A DNA stretch of 42,262 nt from Candidatus Omnitrophota bacterium. Its GTDB lineage: Bacteria > Omnitrophota > Gorgyraeia > 1-14-0-20-64-10. A program made the position numbers and the translations under genes. Numbering within the stretch: the stretch's first letter is position 1; every line of letters begins with the position of its first letter. A model generated the notes under the pieces. That model was not told where the DNA came from, ran no database searches, and saw nothing but the letters and a program-made list of their open reading frames with translations. The stretch is from assembly GCA_023248155.1 (NCBI GenBank), contig JAHFFE010000002.1, forward strand, positions 1 to 42,262. Reading direction: 5' to 3'. Positions 1-9,371 of the stretch are shown here, piece by piece.

Positions 1-1
1 C

Positions 2-796
2 CTCGGTATTGTCGAAGGGCTGACCGAATTTCTGCCGGTTTCCTCGACGGGGCATTTGATCATTGTTTCCCATTGGCTGGGCCTGAGCGGTTTGGGCATC
101 AACACTTTCGACATCATCATTCAGGCCGGCGCGATTGCCGCAGTCCTGGGCCTCTATCGTAATCAGATTCGCGCGATGGGCCGCGGTCTTTTGAATAAAG
201 ACGAAGACGGCAAACAGCTGCTGATCCGGCTGGCGATCAGTTTTTTACCGTCCGGAATTTTGGGTGTGGCCGCCCACTCGTTCATTAAAAAACATCTGTT
301 TGGCACCTGGCCGGTGGTTCTGGCATTGGCGGCCGGCGGCGTTTTAATGATCGCCGTCGACCGGTGGATCAAATGCAAACCGTCCGATCCATCAATTCGT
401 CCCGGCGATGCGCGCGTGCTGACCTCGCTGACGCTGAAAGAAGCGCTGGTGATCGGTCTGGCGCAATGTTTGGCGTTGTGGCCGGGAACTTCCCGTTCGA
501 TGGTGACGATCGTAGCCGGTCTTTTACTGGGGTTGCCCGGTCCGGTGGCGGCCGAATACAGTTTTTTGCTGGCGCTCCCGACACTGGGCGCCGCCACTTT
601 CTTTGATCTGGCGCAGGACGGAACGGTTTTATTCCAGGAAGTGCCGCTGCTTTCAATTTTGATCGGCTTTGCCGCCGCAGGGCTGGTCGCATTCGTGGCG
701 ATGCAGCAGCTAATCCGGTATTTAAATCAGCATGGGCTGGCGCTGTTCGGGAAATACAGGATCGTCGTGGCGCTTCTGGTCTGGATTACCGGCTGA
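2..796 (+). CDS. uppP: Undecaprenyl-diphosphatase UppP/BacA, 5'-truncated by window edge
   Basis: Frame open from the first bases (LGIVEGLTEFLPVSSTGHLI) and contains LWPGTSRSMVTI, both typical UppP motifs; multi-TM protein. Confidence 0.93.
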   Translation, partial: LGIVEGLTEFLPVSSTGHLIIVSHWLGLSGLGINTFDIIIQAGAIAAVLGLYRNQIRAMGRGLLNKDEDGKQLLIRLAISFLPSGILGVAAHSFIKKHLFGTWPVVLALAAGGVLMIAVDRWIKCKPSDPSIRPGDARVLTSLTLKEALVIGLAQCLALWPGTSRSMVTIVAGLLLGLPGPVAAEYSFLLALPTLGAATFFDLAQDGTVLFQEVPLLSILIGFAAAGLVAFVAMQQLIRYLNQHGLALFGKYRIVVALLVWITG

Positions 797-804
797 AATA
801 ACAG

Positions 805-833
805 TTGACACGCGCGGGGCAGGCTGTTAAAAT
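805..833 (+). promoter_or_regulatory. Sigma70-type promoter upstream of the csp leader
   Basis: TTGACA (805-810), 17-bp spacer, TAAAAT (828-833). Confidence 0.75.
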
Positions 834-839
834 CTTACT

Positions 840-936
840 AGTTGTGAATATGAAGTGGAAGTACAGAACCTTGATCAATATGTTGGTTAAACGACTGTGG
901 CTCCATAACTAAATGGAAGCTGTGGTCGTTTTTTTA
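840..936 (+). ncRNA. Predicted short leader RNA / sRNA (~97 nt) between promoter and intrinsic terminator, upstream of csp
   Basis: Near-consensus promoter at 805-833 followed by a strong hairpin plus U7 ending about 935; no large ORF inside. Confidence 0.5.
890..935 (+). terminator. Intrinsic terminator/attenuator in the csp 5' leader
   Basis: AACGACTGTGGCTCCAT (890-906) / loop AACTAA / ATGGAAGCTGTGGTCGTT (913-930): 17 pairs including G-U wobbles with one bulged A, then T-run 929-935. Confidence 0.75.
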
Positions 937-1007
937 TTGTCCAGGGTCTCTGAGTAAATATGCAAGAGTAACAAATCAATAAGAAAGAAGAAAAAAAGGT
1001 GACTGAT

Positions 1008-1208
1008 ATGGCTAAGGGTACAGTGAAGTGGTTTAGTGATCAGAAGGGCTATGGCTTTATTACTCCGGAGAACGGTAAGGACGTGTTCGTCCATTATTCC
1101 GCGATCCAGGGCGATGGGTTTAAGTCTCTGCGCGAGGGTGAGGCGGTTGAGTTCGACATTACCTCCGGCCCGAAGGGCGAGCAGGCCTCCAACGTTCGGA
1201 AAGCGTAA
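1008..1208 (+). CDS. cspA: Cold-shock protein, CspA family (ATG at 1008; in-frame GTG at 999)
   Basis: [53 protein letters not shown]1/RNP2 motifs; AAGGTG Shine-Dalgarno-like sequence. Confidence 0.96.
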   Translation: MAKGTVKWFSDQKGYGFITPENGKDVFVHYSAIQGDGFKSLREGEAVEFDITSGPKGEQASNVRKA

Positions 1209-1243
1209 AGTTTCGCAAGAAACATTAAGTTCCGATCTACAAC

Positions 1244-1280
1244 GGGCCCAGGGGATTCGTTCCCTGGGCCCTGTTTTTTT
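1244..1280 (+). terminator. Intrinsic terminator downstream of csp
   Basis: Perfect 10-bp stem GGGCCCAGGG (1244-1253) / CCCTGGGCCC (1262-1271), then TGTTTTTTT. Confidence 0.85.
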
Positions 1281-1626
1281 GGAGAAGGATATTGAAGAAC
1301 AGTTCGTCCGCGCCTCCGGCCCCGGCGGACAGAATGTAAATAAAGTTTCCACGGCCGTGGTGCTGAAGCACCGGCCCACCGGTATTGAGGTGCGCGTGGA
1401 GAAGGAACGATCGCAGGCCCTCAACCGGATTCTGGCTCGGCGTTTGCTGCTGAAAAAACTGGAAGAAATCCAGCGTCAGCGATTGCTCGACAAACAGAAA
1501 AAGCGCCATCAGCAGCGTGCCCGCCGCCGGCGCCGCTCGACCTCCGCCCAGCAGCGGCTTTTAGATCAGAAAAAGAAGCACTCCACCAAAAAAAACCTGC
1601 GCCGGAAACCCAATCTGGACGATTAA
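1279..1626 (+). CDS. Class I release-factor (RF-1/GGQ) domain protein, ArfB/YaeJ-like peptidyl-tRNA hydrolase; start uncertain (TTG 1279 used)
   Basis: DIEEQFVRASGPGGQNVNKVSTAVVLKHRPTGIEVRVEKERSQALNR with basic C-terminal tail; no ATG/GTG in frame between the csp stop and the GGQ motif. Confidence 0.75.
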   Translation: MEKDIEEQFVRASGPGGQNVNKVSTAVVLKHRPTGIEVRVEKERSQALNRILARRLLLKKLEEIQRQRLLDKQKKRHQQRARRRRRSTSAQQRLLDQKKKHSTKKNLRRKPNLDD

Positions 1627-1642
1627 ATCCAGTCTATTTTTT
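1615..1642 (+). terminator. Weak possible terminator at the 3' end of the GGQ gene
   Basis: CTGGA (1615-1619) / TCCAG (1628-1632) followed by TCTATTTTTT; stem only 5 bp. Confidence 0.3.
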
Positions 1643-1689
1643 CCCGCCGCAAAATCGTATCATAGTAGCAGGAGGTTCGCTGCCCCATC

Positions 1690-3480
1690 ATGTTTAAAAT
1701 CGCCTTAGATAAGATGACGCGCCGTTGCGTGGAACTAGGTCTTTTACAGGGATTGTTGTTGTTTGGAATGCAGAAAGCGATCGAGCATTCGTTCTGGCCA
1801 CTTAACCGGCCAACTGTACTGGTGCCTCTTTATCTGCTGATTTTGGTTATTCCTCCGATCGCGGCGCTTTTATCCGAGCAATTTGAGCGGAGGCTGACCT
1901 GGAAATACATCGCCGGTCTGACGGTAGTTTTGGCCGGAATGGCGCTTTATACGGTTCGGACCGAATCCTGGGCGTTTGATCTTATGCGTGGATCTTCCGG
2001 CGAACCGATCTTGCTCATCTGTCTGGCTATTTCCGCAACGTTGCTTTGTTACATCAGCATCGCGTTCGCGCAAGCCCGCTTGGCCGCCGGCGGACCGGGA
2101 TTTTCGTACAAGCATCTGTTCGAATATTCCTGGAACAATATTGTTTCTATGCAAATCTCAGTACTTTTCTGCTGGATTTTCTGGATGCTGCTGGGGCTTT
2201 TGGGCAGTTTGTTCGCGGTGCTCGGGATCCAGTTTTTTGTGAAGCTCTACATCAAACCGGCGTTTTTTTATCCGGTCACGACGGGCGCGCTGGCGTACGG
2301 CCTTTCGTTCAGCCGGATGCATGGAACGCTGGTGCTGGGCCAGCGCAACACGCTGCTCCTGGTTTTTAAGAATCTGCTGCCGATAGCGGCCGCCATCGCG
2401 CTGTTGTTTCTATCGGCGCTGCCGTTTACGGGGCTGCAGCCGATTTGGAAAACCGGCCATGCCACGGTGCTGCTGGTCAATTTGCAGGTCTGCCTGATTT
2501 TCTTTTTTAATGCCGTTTACCAGGATGGCTCTGCGGCCGAGCGGCCGTATAATCAATGGATTCGACGTCTTGTACTGCTCGGAATTTTAACGCTTCCGAT
2601 TTACTCAACGATCAGCGTTTATTCGCTCGGTTTGCGCATCGTTCAGCACGGATGGACTGTCAGCCGCGTGCTGGCCTCGTTAATTGTCGCTGTGGCGGGG
2701 CTTTATTCTCTTGGTTATGGCTGGACTGTGCTGCGCCGGCAGGCGGCCTGGATGCAGGGGATTGAGGGCGTGAATATCCGCGTAGCCGCTGTGATTATGG
2801 CGGTGGCGGTTTTGCTGCATACGCCGCTGCTGGATCCACGGTTGATTGCCGCCCGAAGCCAGGTATCCCGGCTCACTTCCGGTAAAGTAGCGCCTGAGAA
2901 ATTCGATTTTGATTATCTCCGCTTTCATCTTGGGAAACCCGGTCAGCATGCGTTGAAACGATTGTCCAAACTGGAAAAGCATCCTGCGGCTGAGCAAATC
3001 CGCAAACTGGCACAGGCTGCTCTCGAGAAAAAAGACTATGTGCGATACGGCAAGCCGCATAATGGTCCGGAGTTGAATGCCAAACAATTTGCCGCGAAAA
3101 TCCGCTGGTTCCCTGTGGGCCATCCGGCCGATGCCGGCGTGGCGCAGTTTTTATTTGAGCGAAGAGAAGAGCATCCTTACCGGAATCTGTTTTCCGGATC
3201 GAACGAAAACGGCACTGTTTTAATGGCCGATTTAACCGGCGATGCACAGGAAGAAGCGATCGTTTTTATTCCGTATCAGCAGGCGCCCGTTTTAGTAAAG
3301 GGAAAAGAGGGTTGGGCAGAGCGGGCGGTTTTGGAGGGTGAATATATGGATCCAAACGCATTGCAAACATTGCGCGAGAAAATAGAAGCAGGCGACTATC
3401 AGGTACGTCCCGCTTCCTGGAAAGAAATCAGTATCGGCGGCAAGATTTTTTATGCCATGAATAGGGATAAAAATAAATGA
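1690..3480 (+). CDS. Multi-pass membrane protein, DUF4153-like
   Basis: 596 aa with many hydrophobic helices then a soluble C-terminal region; AGGAGG upstream; family assigned from general pattern only. Confidence 0.7.
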   Translation: MFKIALDKMTRRCVELGLLQGLLLFGMQKAIEHSFWPLNRPTVLVPLYLLILVIPPIAALLSEQFERRLTWKYIAGLTVVLAGMALYTVRTESWAFDLMRGSSGEPILLICLAISATLLCYISIAFAQARLAAGGPGFSYKHLFEYSWNNIVSMQISVLFCWIFWMLLGLLGSLFAVLGIQFFVKLYIKPAFFYPVTTGALAYGLSFSRMHGTLVLGQRNTLLLVFKNLLPIAAAIALLFLSALPFTGLQPIWKTGHATVLLVNLQVCLIFFFNAVYQDGSAAERPYNQWIRRLVLLGILTLPIYSTISVYSLGLRIVQHGWTVSRVLASLIVAVAGLYSLGYGWTVLRRQAAWMQGIEGVNIRVAAVIMAVAVLLHTPLLDPRLIAARSQVSRLTSGKVAPEKFDFDYLRFHLGKPGQHALKRLSKLEKHPAAEQIRKLAQAALEKKDYVRYGKPHNGPELNAKQFAAKIRWFPVGHPADAGVAQFLFERREEHPYRNLFSGSNENGTVLMADLTGDAQEEAIVFIPYQQAPVLVKGKEGWAERAVLEGEYMDPNALQTLREKIEAGDYQVRPASWKEISIGGKIFYAMNRDKNK

Positions 3481-4097
3481 ATCAACCCAATCGTTTTTTT
3501 CTGGTTTTTGCAGTGACGGGCTTGACGCTGGCAATGTCCGGATGCGCCGGGTCGATGAAGCGGTATACATTCCCGGCGAATTGGCCGGTGGGTTTGCGCG
3601 AGCCGCAGGTGGCGCCGGCCGCTGAGTTAAGAAGCCCGTCGGTCGAAGTCAACCTGCTGATTCTTGATGATCAGGACCTGATTCGTCCGGTGGAAACCGA
3701 CGCCAGCCGCCCGACGGTGGAAGTTCTTTCGCAGCTCCTGAAAAAACAGCTGGAAGCATCCGGTGTGAATGTGGTCGACGCCAACGGCGACTATATTCTT
3801 TCCGGCATCATTCCGCGGCTCGGTTACACCGAGCAGAGCGGTTTTCCTCGCCGGTTTATCTACACCTCTGATTTGTCGTATCAGCTGGTGAAGCGCGACA
3901 GCGGGCAGATGGTTCTCGACGGGCATCTGCAGCAGGAAACCGAGCAGTCGGTGCTGATCAATACGATGACCCGTTTGCCGGCCGATCCGGAAGCGCCGGA
4001 ACGGATTTTAATCGATAAATGTGTCACACCCACCTGGGAAACGGTCGCCGGCGCCGTAAGCGCGCATTTCCAGAAACAGGCGGGCCTCAATGATTGA
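3477..4097 (+). CDS. Predicted outer-membrane-type lipoprotein
   Basis: Signal peptide with lipobox-like LAMSGC; start overlaps upstream stop (ATGA). Confidence 0.7.
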   Translation: MNQPNRFFLVFAVTGLTLAMSGCAGSMKRYTFPANWPVGLREPQVAPAAELRSPSVEVNLLILDDQDLIRPVETDASRPTVEVLSQLLKKQLEASGVNVVDANGDYILSGIIPRLGYTEQSGFPRRFIYTSDLSYQLVKRDSGQMVLDGHLQQETEQSVLINTMTRLPADPEAPERILIDKCVTPTWETVAGAVSAHFQKQAGLND

Positions 4098-5148
4098 AAA
4101 GCTGTATCACCTGACGACCCACCCGTGGTGGCAGTACCTCCAGCCGATGCTGGTGGGACTGGCTGTTTTTCTGTCAGCCTTTCTGGTTCGCCGGGTTTTA
4201 TTGCGCCGTCTTCAGCGCTGGGCTGAGAAAACCGTATGGGAATGGGACGACATCGTCATTGAGGCAATTAAAAATCCGTCATTCTACTGGTGTTTGATCG
4301 CCGGGTTATATGCGGTGGTGGTGGCGCTGCCGATGCAGCCGGGCTGGGAACAGCTGGCCGGAAAACTGTTTACGATTCTTTGGTTGATTTCGTTGACGAT
4401 ATTGACGCTGCGCGTGGCCGACCAGATGATCCGCCGTTATGGCATGAAAATCGGCGGCACGCTTCCGCTGACCAGCCTCGGTCAAAATTTGGCAAAAGCG
4501 GCGATTTTTACCATGGGCGCGCTGATGATCCTCAACAGTCTGGGGGTCTCGATCACGCCGATCCTGACGGCGCTGGGCGTGGGCGGTCTGGCCGTGGCGC
4601 TGGCGCTGCAGGATACGCTGGCCAATCTTTTCGCCGGTATTTATGTGTCGCTGGCGCGGCAGATTCGTGTCGGAGATTACATCAAGCTGGATTCCGGTGA
4701 AGAAGGGCATATCACTGACATCGGCTGGCGCAGCACCCGAATCATGACGTTGGGAAGCAATGGGATTGTTATTCCCAATACCAAAATAGCGCAGGCGATC
4801 GTTACGAATTTTGATCTTCCGTATCAGGATATGGCTGTGTTGGTGGAGGTGCGCGTCAATTACGGCAGTGATCTGGAAAAGGTGGAAAAGATTACCGCTG
4901 AAGTGGGGCGGGCTGTGATGAAGGAAGTGACCGGCGGAGTTGAAAGTTTTGAACCGTTTATCCGGTACCATACCTTCGCCGATTTCAGCGTTAATTTTAC
5001 CGTGATTTTGCGGGCTAAAACTTTTGTGGATCAATACCTGATCAAGCATGAATTTATCAAGCGGCTGCACCTGAGCTATGCGCAGGAGGGAATTCGGATT
5101 CAGCTCCCAACGCAGATGGTTGTTCAGGAACCGCCGCCTGCTCGATGA
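4090..5148 (+). CDS. Mechanosensitive ion channel, MscS family
   Basis: TALGVGGLAVALALQDTLANLFAGIYVSLARQIRVGDYIKLDSGEEGHITDIGWRSTRI is the MscS pore/beta-domain signature. Confidence 0.93.
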   Translation: MIEKLYHLTTHPWWQYLQPMLVGLAVFLSAFLVRRVLLRRLQRWAEKTVWEWDDIVIEAIKNPSFYWCLIAGLYAVVVALPMQPGWEQLAGKLFTILWLISLTILTLRVADQMIRRYGMKIGGTLPLTSLGQNLAKAAIFTMGALMILNSLGVSITPILTALGVGGLAVALALQDTLANLFAGIYVSLARQIRVGDYIKLDSGEEGHITDIGWRSTRIMTLGSNGIVIPNTKIAQAIVTNFDLPYQDMAVLVEVRVNYGSDLEKVEKITAEVGRAVMKEVTGGVESFEPFIRYHTFADFSVNFTVILRAKTFVDQYLIKHEFIKRLHLSYAQEGIRIQLPTQMVVQEPPPAR

Positions 5149-5987
5149 TCCGCACTGTTTTTGTTCTTTATAAACGGCCGCCGGTTTTTCCGGGCGGCGC
5201 GCGTCCCGCGTGGGTCCGGGGGGATGAATTGCACGCGAAAGATTCGGCGCGCGTTCACCGCGAAGCGCTCAAAAACATTCTTCGTTTCCTGGACGGCCAG
5301 CCGGTTCGCGTACGCAGCTCCGACCGCGTCAATAAAACTGCGATTGCCGGCAGCGATCTGCTCATTTCCGTCGGGGGAGACGGCACGTTTCTGGAACTGG
5401 CCCGCGCCGCAAATTCCCAATGGATACTGGGCGTCAATTCAGATCCGGCGCGCAGCGTCGGCAGTTTTTGTCCGGTTTCCGCGGTATCGTTCGCGCGGTT
5501 TTTTAAACAGACACGAATGGGCCGGCGGAAAATTTTACCGCTTTACCGGATGGGGGTTGTCCTGAACGGCCGGCGGATCCCGATCCCGGTGCTCAACGAT
5601 CTGTTGATTACCGATCAGCGTCCGGCGGCGATGAGTCTTTACCGGCTGGAAATCGGCCGGCATAAAGAAGAACAGCGTTCGTCCGGGCTTTGGATCGCAA
5701 CGGCGGCCGGCTCAACAGGGGCTGTCCGTTCAGCGGGCGGCCGGGTTTTGCCGCGCGGTTCGCGCCAGATTCAGTACCGGCCGCGCGAGCTTTATTGCCA
5801 GGGACAGTCTGCGTCGGCCCACCGGTTGACCGGCCAGGTGTTGGCAGCCGGAAAGACAATCCGCGTCGGGTCGTTGATGCGCAATGGATTACTCTGTTTC
5901 GACGGAGATCATCTGCAGTTCCCGTTCCGGTACGGCGACCGGATTGAAGTGATGGGCGGGCAATCCCCGCTGAAATGTCTGATCTAA
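5145..5987 (+). CDS. nadK: NAD kinase
   Basis: LISVGGDGTFLELARA, GVNSDPARSVG; ATGA overlap with mscS. Confidence 0.88.
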   Translation: MIRTVFVLYKRPPVFPGGARPAWVRGDELHAKDSARVHREALKNILRFLDGQPVRVRSSDRVNKTAIAGSDLLISVGGDGTFLELARAANSQWILGVNSDPARSVGSFCPVSAVSFARFFKQTRMGRRKILPLYRMGVVLNGRRIPIPVLNDLLITDQRPAAMSLYRLEIGRHKEEQRSSGLWIATAAGSTGAVRSAGGRVLPRGSRQIQYRPRELYCQGQSASAHRLTGQVLAAGKTIRVGSLMRNGLLCFDGDHLQFPFRYGDRIEVMGGQSPLKCLI

Positions 5988-7033
5988 TGATGCGTACTGA
6001 TTCCGTTTTTTTGAAAGCCTGCCGCCGAGAGCCGGTTCCATACACGCCGGTTTGGATTATGCGCCAGGCCGGCCGCTATATGAAATCGTACCGCGACATC
6101 CGCAGCAAGGTGTCGTTCATGGAGTTGTGCAAGAACAAAGAGCTCGCTTCCGAAGTGACGGTTCGCGCCGCAGAACAGCTGGGCGTCGACGCCGCGATTA
6201 TTTTCTCGGACATTCTTTTAATCGCCGAACCGATGGGCCTGAAGCTGGAGTACGATACGCCGCAGGGGCCGGCAATCCGCGGCGGAATCTCGACGAAGGA
6301 ACAGGTTGACCGGATTCCGGAAGTTCGTCCCGAGGAAACACTGGCATTTGTCGCCGACGCGGTTCGCCTGACGCGTGCCCGCCTAAAACCGGACCTTCCT
6401 CTGATCGGATTTTGCGGAGCGCCATTTACGCTCGGCGCTTATTTGATTGAAGGCGGCGGATCGAAGCAGTTTGTTCGCACGAAGCAATGGATTAAGGATG
6501 ATGCCGGTGCCTGGCATGCGCTGATGGAAAAACTGGTTCGCGGACTGGCCGGCTATTTGAAAATGCAGGTGGCCGCCGGCGCCGATGCGCTGCAGATTTT
6601 CGACAGCTGGGCCGGCTGTTTATCACCCCAGGAATACCGCGATTACGCGCTGCCGCACAGCCAGGCGTTGATCCGCGCCGTCGGAAATAAAGTGCCGATC
6701 ATTTATTTTGGAACCGGCACCGCTCCGTTTTTAAAAGAGTTCGCTTCGGCCGGCGCCGATGTGATCGGCGTTGATTCGCAGATCGGACTGAACGCCGCCT
6801 GGGATATTATCGGGCCGCAGAAAGCGATCCAGGGAAATCTCGATCCGCAGATACTTTTTTCCACGCCGGAATTGATCGAACAAGAAGTGAAGAAAATTCT
6901 GGATCAGGCTGACGGACGCCCCGGCCATATTTTCAATCTGGGGCATGGCATTTTGCCGGCGACGCCGGAAGAAAATGCATCGGCACTCGTGGAGATCGTG
7001 CATCGGCTCAGTAGAACCGCTTCTGGAAAATAA
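5975..7033 (+). CDS. hemE: Uroporphyrinogen decarboxylase
   Basis: PVWIMRQAGRYM, IIFSDILLIAEPMG, GFCGAPFTLGAYLIEGGGS, FDSWAG. Confidence 0.97.
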   Translation: MSDLMMRTDSVFLKACRREPVPYTPVWIMRQAGRYMKSYRDIRSKVSFMELCKNKELASEVTVRAAEQLGVDAAIIFSDILLIAEPMGLKLEYDTPQGPAIRGGISTKEQVDRIPEVRPEETLAFVADAVRLTRARLKPDLPLIGFCGAPFTLGAYLIEGGGSKQFVRTKQWIKDDAGAWHALMEKLVRGLAGYLKMQVAAGADALQIFDSWAGCLSPQEYRDYALPHSQALIRAVGNKVPIIYFGTGTAPFLKEFASAGADVIGVDSQIGLNAAWDIIGPQKAIQGNLDPQILFSTPELIEQEVKKILDQADGRPGHIFNLGHGILPATPEENASALVEIVHRLSRTASGK

Positions 7034-8448
7034 TGAAAAAGGTCGTTATTGTCGGCGGCGGCATTGCGGGGTTATCGACGGCCTGGTTTTTGTCCGAAGC
7101 TGCGAAAGCGCGCGGAATTCAAATCGGCATTACGCTCGTCGAGCGCGAGAACCGGCTGGGCGGGTTGATTCAAACGATCCACCGCGATGGCTGTTTGATG
7201 GAGGCAGGCCCCGATGCTTTTTTGTCGGAGAAGCCGGCCGCTGCCGACCTTTGCCGGAGCATCGGATTGGAGACGGAACTGATCCCGACGAATCCTGAAT
7301 TCCGGCGCAGCTTTTTTGTTTGGGGAAAGAAACTGCATCCGGTTCCCGAAGGATTTTATCTGCTGGCCCCGACGTCGTGGAGAGCGCTGTGGTGGACGCC
7401 GCTGTTGACCTGGCGCGGCAAACTGCGCGCAGCGATGGAGTGGGTGATTCCGGCGGACTGGTCCGGCACCGATTGCAGCGTGGCCGATTTTGTGCGGCGC
7501 AGGTTTGGAGCGGAACTGTTGGAAAGGATCGCCCAGCCGATGGTGGGCGGGATCTATACGGCCGATTTGGAAAAACTGAGCGTTCAGGCGGCGCTTCCTA
7601 AATTTTACGCGATGGAACAGCAGGCTGGGTCGGTTTGCCGCGCGCTGTTTCGCAAGGCGAAAACGGAACAAGCTGATAAAGCCAGCGGTCCACGGTACAG
7701 TTTGTTTCTTTCGCTGCGGGGCGGAATGGAGCAGTTGATTGAGCGGTTGAGCGGCGTACTCCAATGCGTTGAGTCCCTGCTCGGCAGTGGTATTGAGCGG
7801 CTGGAATTCTCGGCAGCCGGCTGGAAAGCGACGCTGGCGGATCAACGAACGATTAATGCCGACGCGGTTTGTCTGGCAATTCCGGCGAATGCCGCCGCTG
7901 TTCTTGTCCGGCCGTTTTCCGCCGATTTGGCCGGTCTGCTGGCCGGTATTCCATATGAGTCGGTGGTGACGATGAATCTGGTTTACCGCAAAGAAGATGT
8001 TCCGGCCAAATTAAACGGGCTTGGTTTCGTGGTGCCGGTGGCGGAGGGGAACGATCTGGTCGGCTGTTCCTTTTCCAGCATGAAATTTGAAGGGCGCGCT
8101 CCGCAGGAACAGTATTTGCTGCGGGCATTCATCGGCGGCGCATTCGATCCGAAAGCGGCGGAGCGCGGCGATGCCGATTTGAGCCGATCCGTGAAGCGGT
8201 GGCTCCAGAAATTGCTGGGGATTACCGCTGAACCGCAGCAGATTACCATTCATCGATTGCGGGGGAGTATGCCACAATATACGGTAGGTCATCGTGAGCG
8301 TGTCGAAAAGATCAAGCGGGAACAGGCGAAAATTCCGGGTTTTTTTCTAACCGGAAATTCATACGATGGCGTCGGAATTCCCGATACGATTGAGCATGCG
8401 CGGAAAACCGCACAGCAGATCATGGAATATTTGGAAAAAGCGGCGTGA
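7033..8448 (+). CDS. hemG: Oxygen-dependent protoporphyrinogen/coproporphyrinogen oxidase
   Basis: VVIVGGGIAGLSTAWFL FAD motif; ENRLGGLIQT; GSMPQYTVGH; FFLTGNSYDGVGIPDTI. Confidence 0.93.
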   Translation: MKKVVIVGGGIAGLSTAWFLSEAAKARGIQIGITLVERENRLGGLIQTIHRDGCLMEAGPDAFLSEKPAAADLCRSIGLETELIPTNPEFRRSFFVWGKKLHPVPEGFYLLAPTSWRALWWTPLLTWRGKLRAAMEWVIPADWSGTDCSVADFVRRRFGAELLERIAQPMVGGIYTADLEKLSVQAALPKFYAMEQQAGSVCRALFRKAKTEQADKASGPRYSLFLSLRGGMEQLIERLSGVLQCVESLLGSGIERLEFSAAGWKATLADQRTINADAVCLAIPANAAAVLVRPFSADLAGLLAGIPYESVVTMNLVYRKEDVPAKLNGLGFVVPVAEGNDLVGCSFSSMKFEGRAPQEQYLLRAFIGGAFDPKAAERGDADLSRSVKRWLQKLLGITAEPQQITIHRLRGSMPQYTVGHRERVEKIKREQAKIPGFFLTGNSYDGVGIPDTIEHARKTAQQIMEYLEKAA

Positions 8449-9371
8449 CATTCGATCATTTGCTGGTGATCGGGTTCGGCGGACCGACGAAACCCGATGA
8501 AATTATGCCGTTTTTGCGGCGCGTGGTGGAAGGAACCCGCGTACCGGAAGAACGACTGAAGGTAGTAGAGCATCATTATCAGGAAACGGGCGGTTTTTCA
8601 CCGTATAACGCCTGCGCGCAGCGGTTGTTGGATGCGCTGAAAACAGCATTGGATGCGCGGGGGCTGGCGGTTCCGGCGTTTATCGGCATGAAGAACTGGC
8701 ACCCGCTGTTGGAAGAAACGCTGGCGCAGATTAAATCGGCCGGATACCGGCGCGGATTGGCATTGGTCTTGGCGCCGCACCGCTGCGACGCCAGTTTCGG
8801 GAAATATCAACGGGCGGTAGAATCGGCCCGGCAAATGGTTGGCGCGGCGGAATTGATCTCGTACGACTATATCGGCCCATGGTTTGATCAGCCGGGGTTC
8901 ATTGAAGCGCAGGCCGACCAGGTGCGCGCGGTCTGGGATCCGGCGACTGACCCGAGACTGATTAAAACGGGGCTGTTATTTTCGGCGCATTCCATTCCGC
9001 AGGAAATGGCGCGGCACTCGGACTACGAACTGGAGATTGCCGTTTCGGCAACCGGCGTGGCCACTGCGCTCGGTGTTCCGGAATGGAAACAGGTTTATCA
9101 GTCGCGCAGCGGCTCTCCGTCGCAGCCGTGGCTGGAGCCGGATATTCTGCGGGTGCTGGAAGAAATGTCGTCTCACGGAAAAAAACGGGTCGTCGTGGTT
9201 CCGGTCGGATTCTTATTCAACCATACCGAAGTAATGTATGATTTGGATATCGAAGCAAAACAAAAAGCCAACGCGCTGGGTCTGGATTTTCGGCGGGCTT
9301 CTACGGTGATGGACAACCCGCGGTTTGTGCAGATGCTGGCGGATCAGGTGGAGAAGCGATGGAGAACGTAA
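8445..9371 (+). CDS. hemH: Ferrochelatase (GTG start)
   Basis: [62 protein letters not shown]. Confidence 0.93.
   Translation: MTFDHLLVIGFGGPTKPDEIMPFLRRVVEGTRVPEERLKVVEHHYQETGGFSPYNACAQRLLDALKTALDARGLAVPAFIGMKNWHPLLEETLAQIKSAGYRRGLALVLAPHRCDASFGKYQRAVESARQMVGAAELISYDYIGPWFDQPGFIEAQADQVRAVWDPATDPRLIKTGLLFSAHSIPQEMARHSDYELEIAVSATGVATALGVPEWKQVYQSRSGSPSQPWLEPDILRVLEEMSSHGKKRVVVVPVGFLFNHTEVMYDLDIEAKQKANALGLDFRRASTVMDNPRFVQMLADQVEKRWRT

Noticed and set aside
1036-1278. 5' extension of the GGQ ORF through csp
   Set aside because: Overlaps the well-supported csp frame and reads Arg-rich non-conserved sequence; treated as a chance open frame, though a frameshift fusion is listed as a possibility.
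4306-5070. 254-aa antisense ORF
   Set aside because: Shadow of the mscS gene; no recognisable motifs.
7072-7845. 257-aa antisense ORF
   Set aside because: Shadow of hemG; composition-driven.
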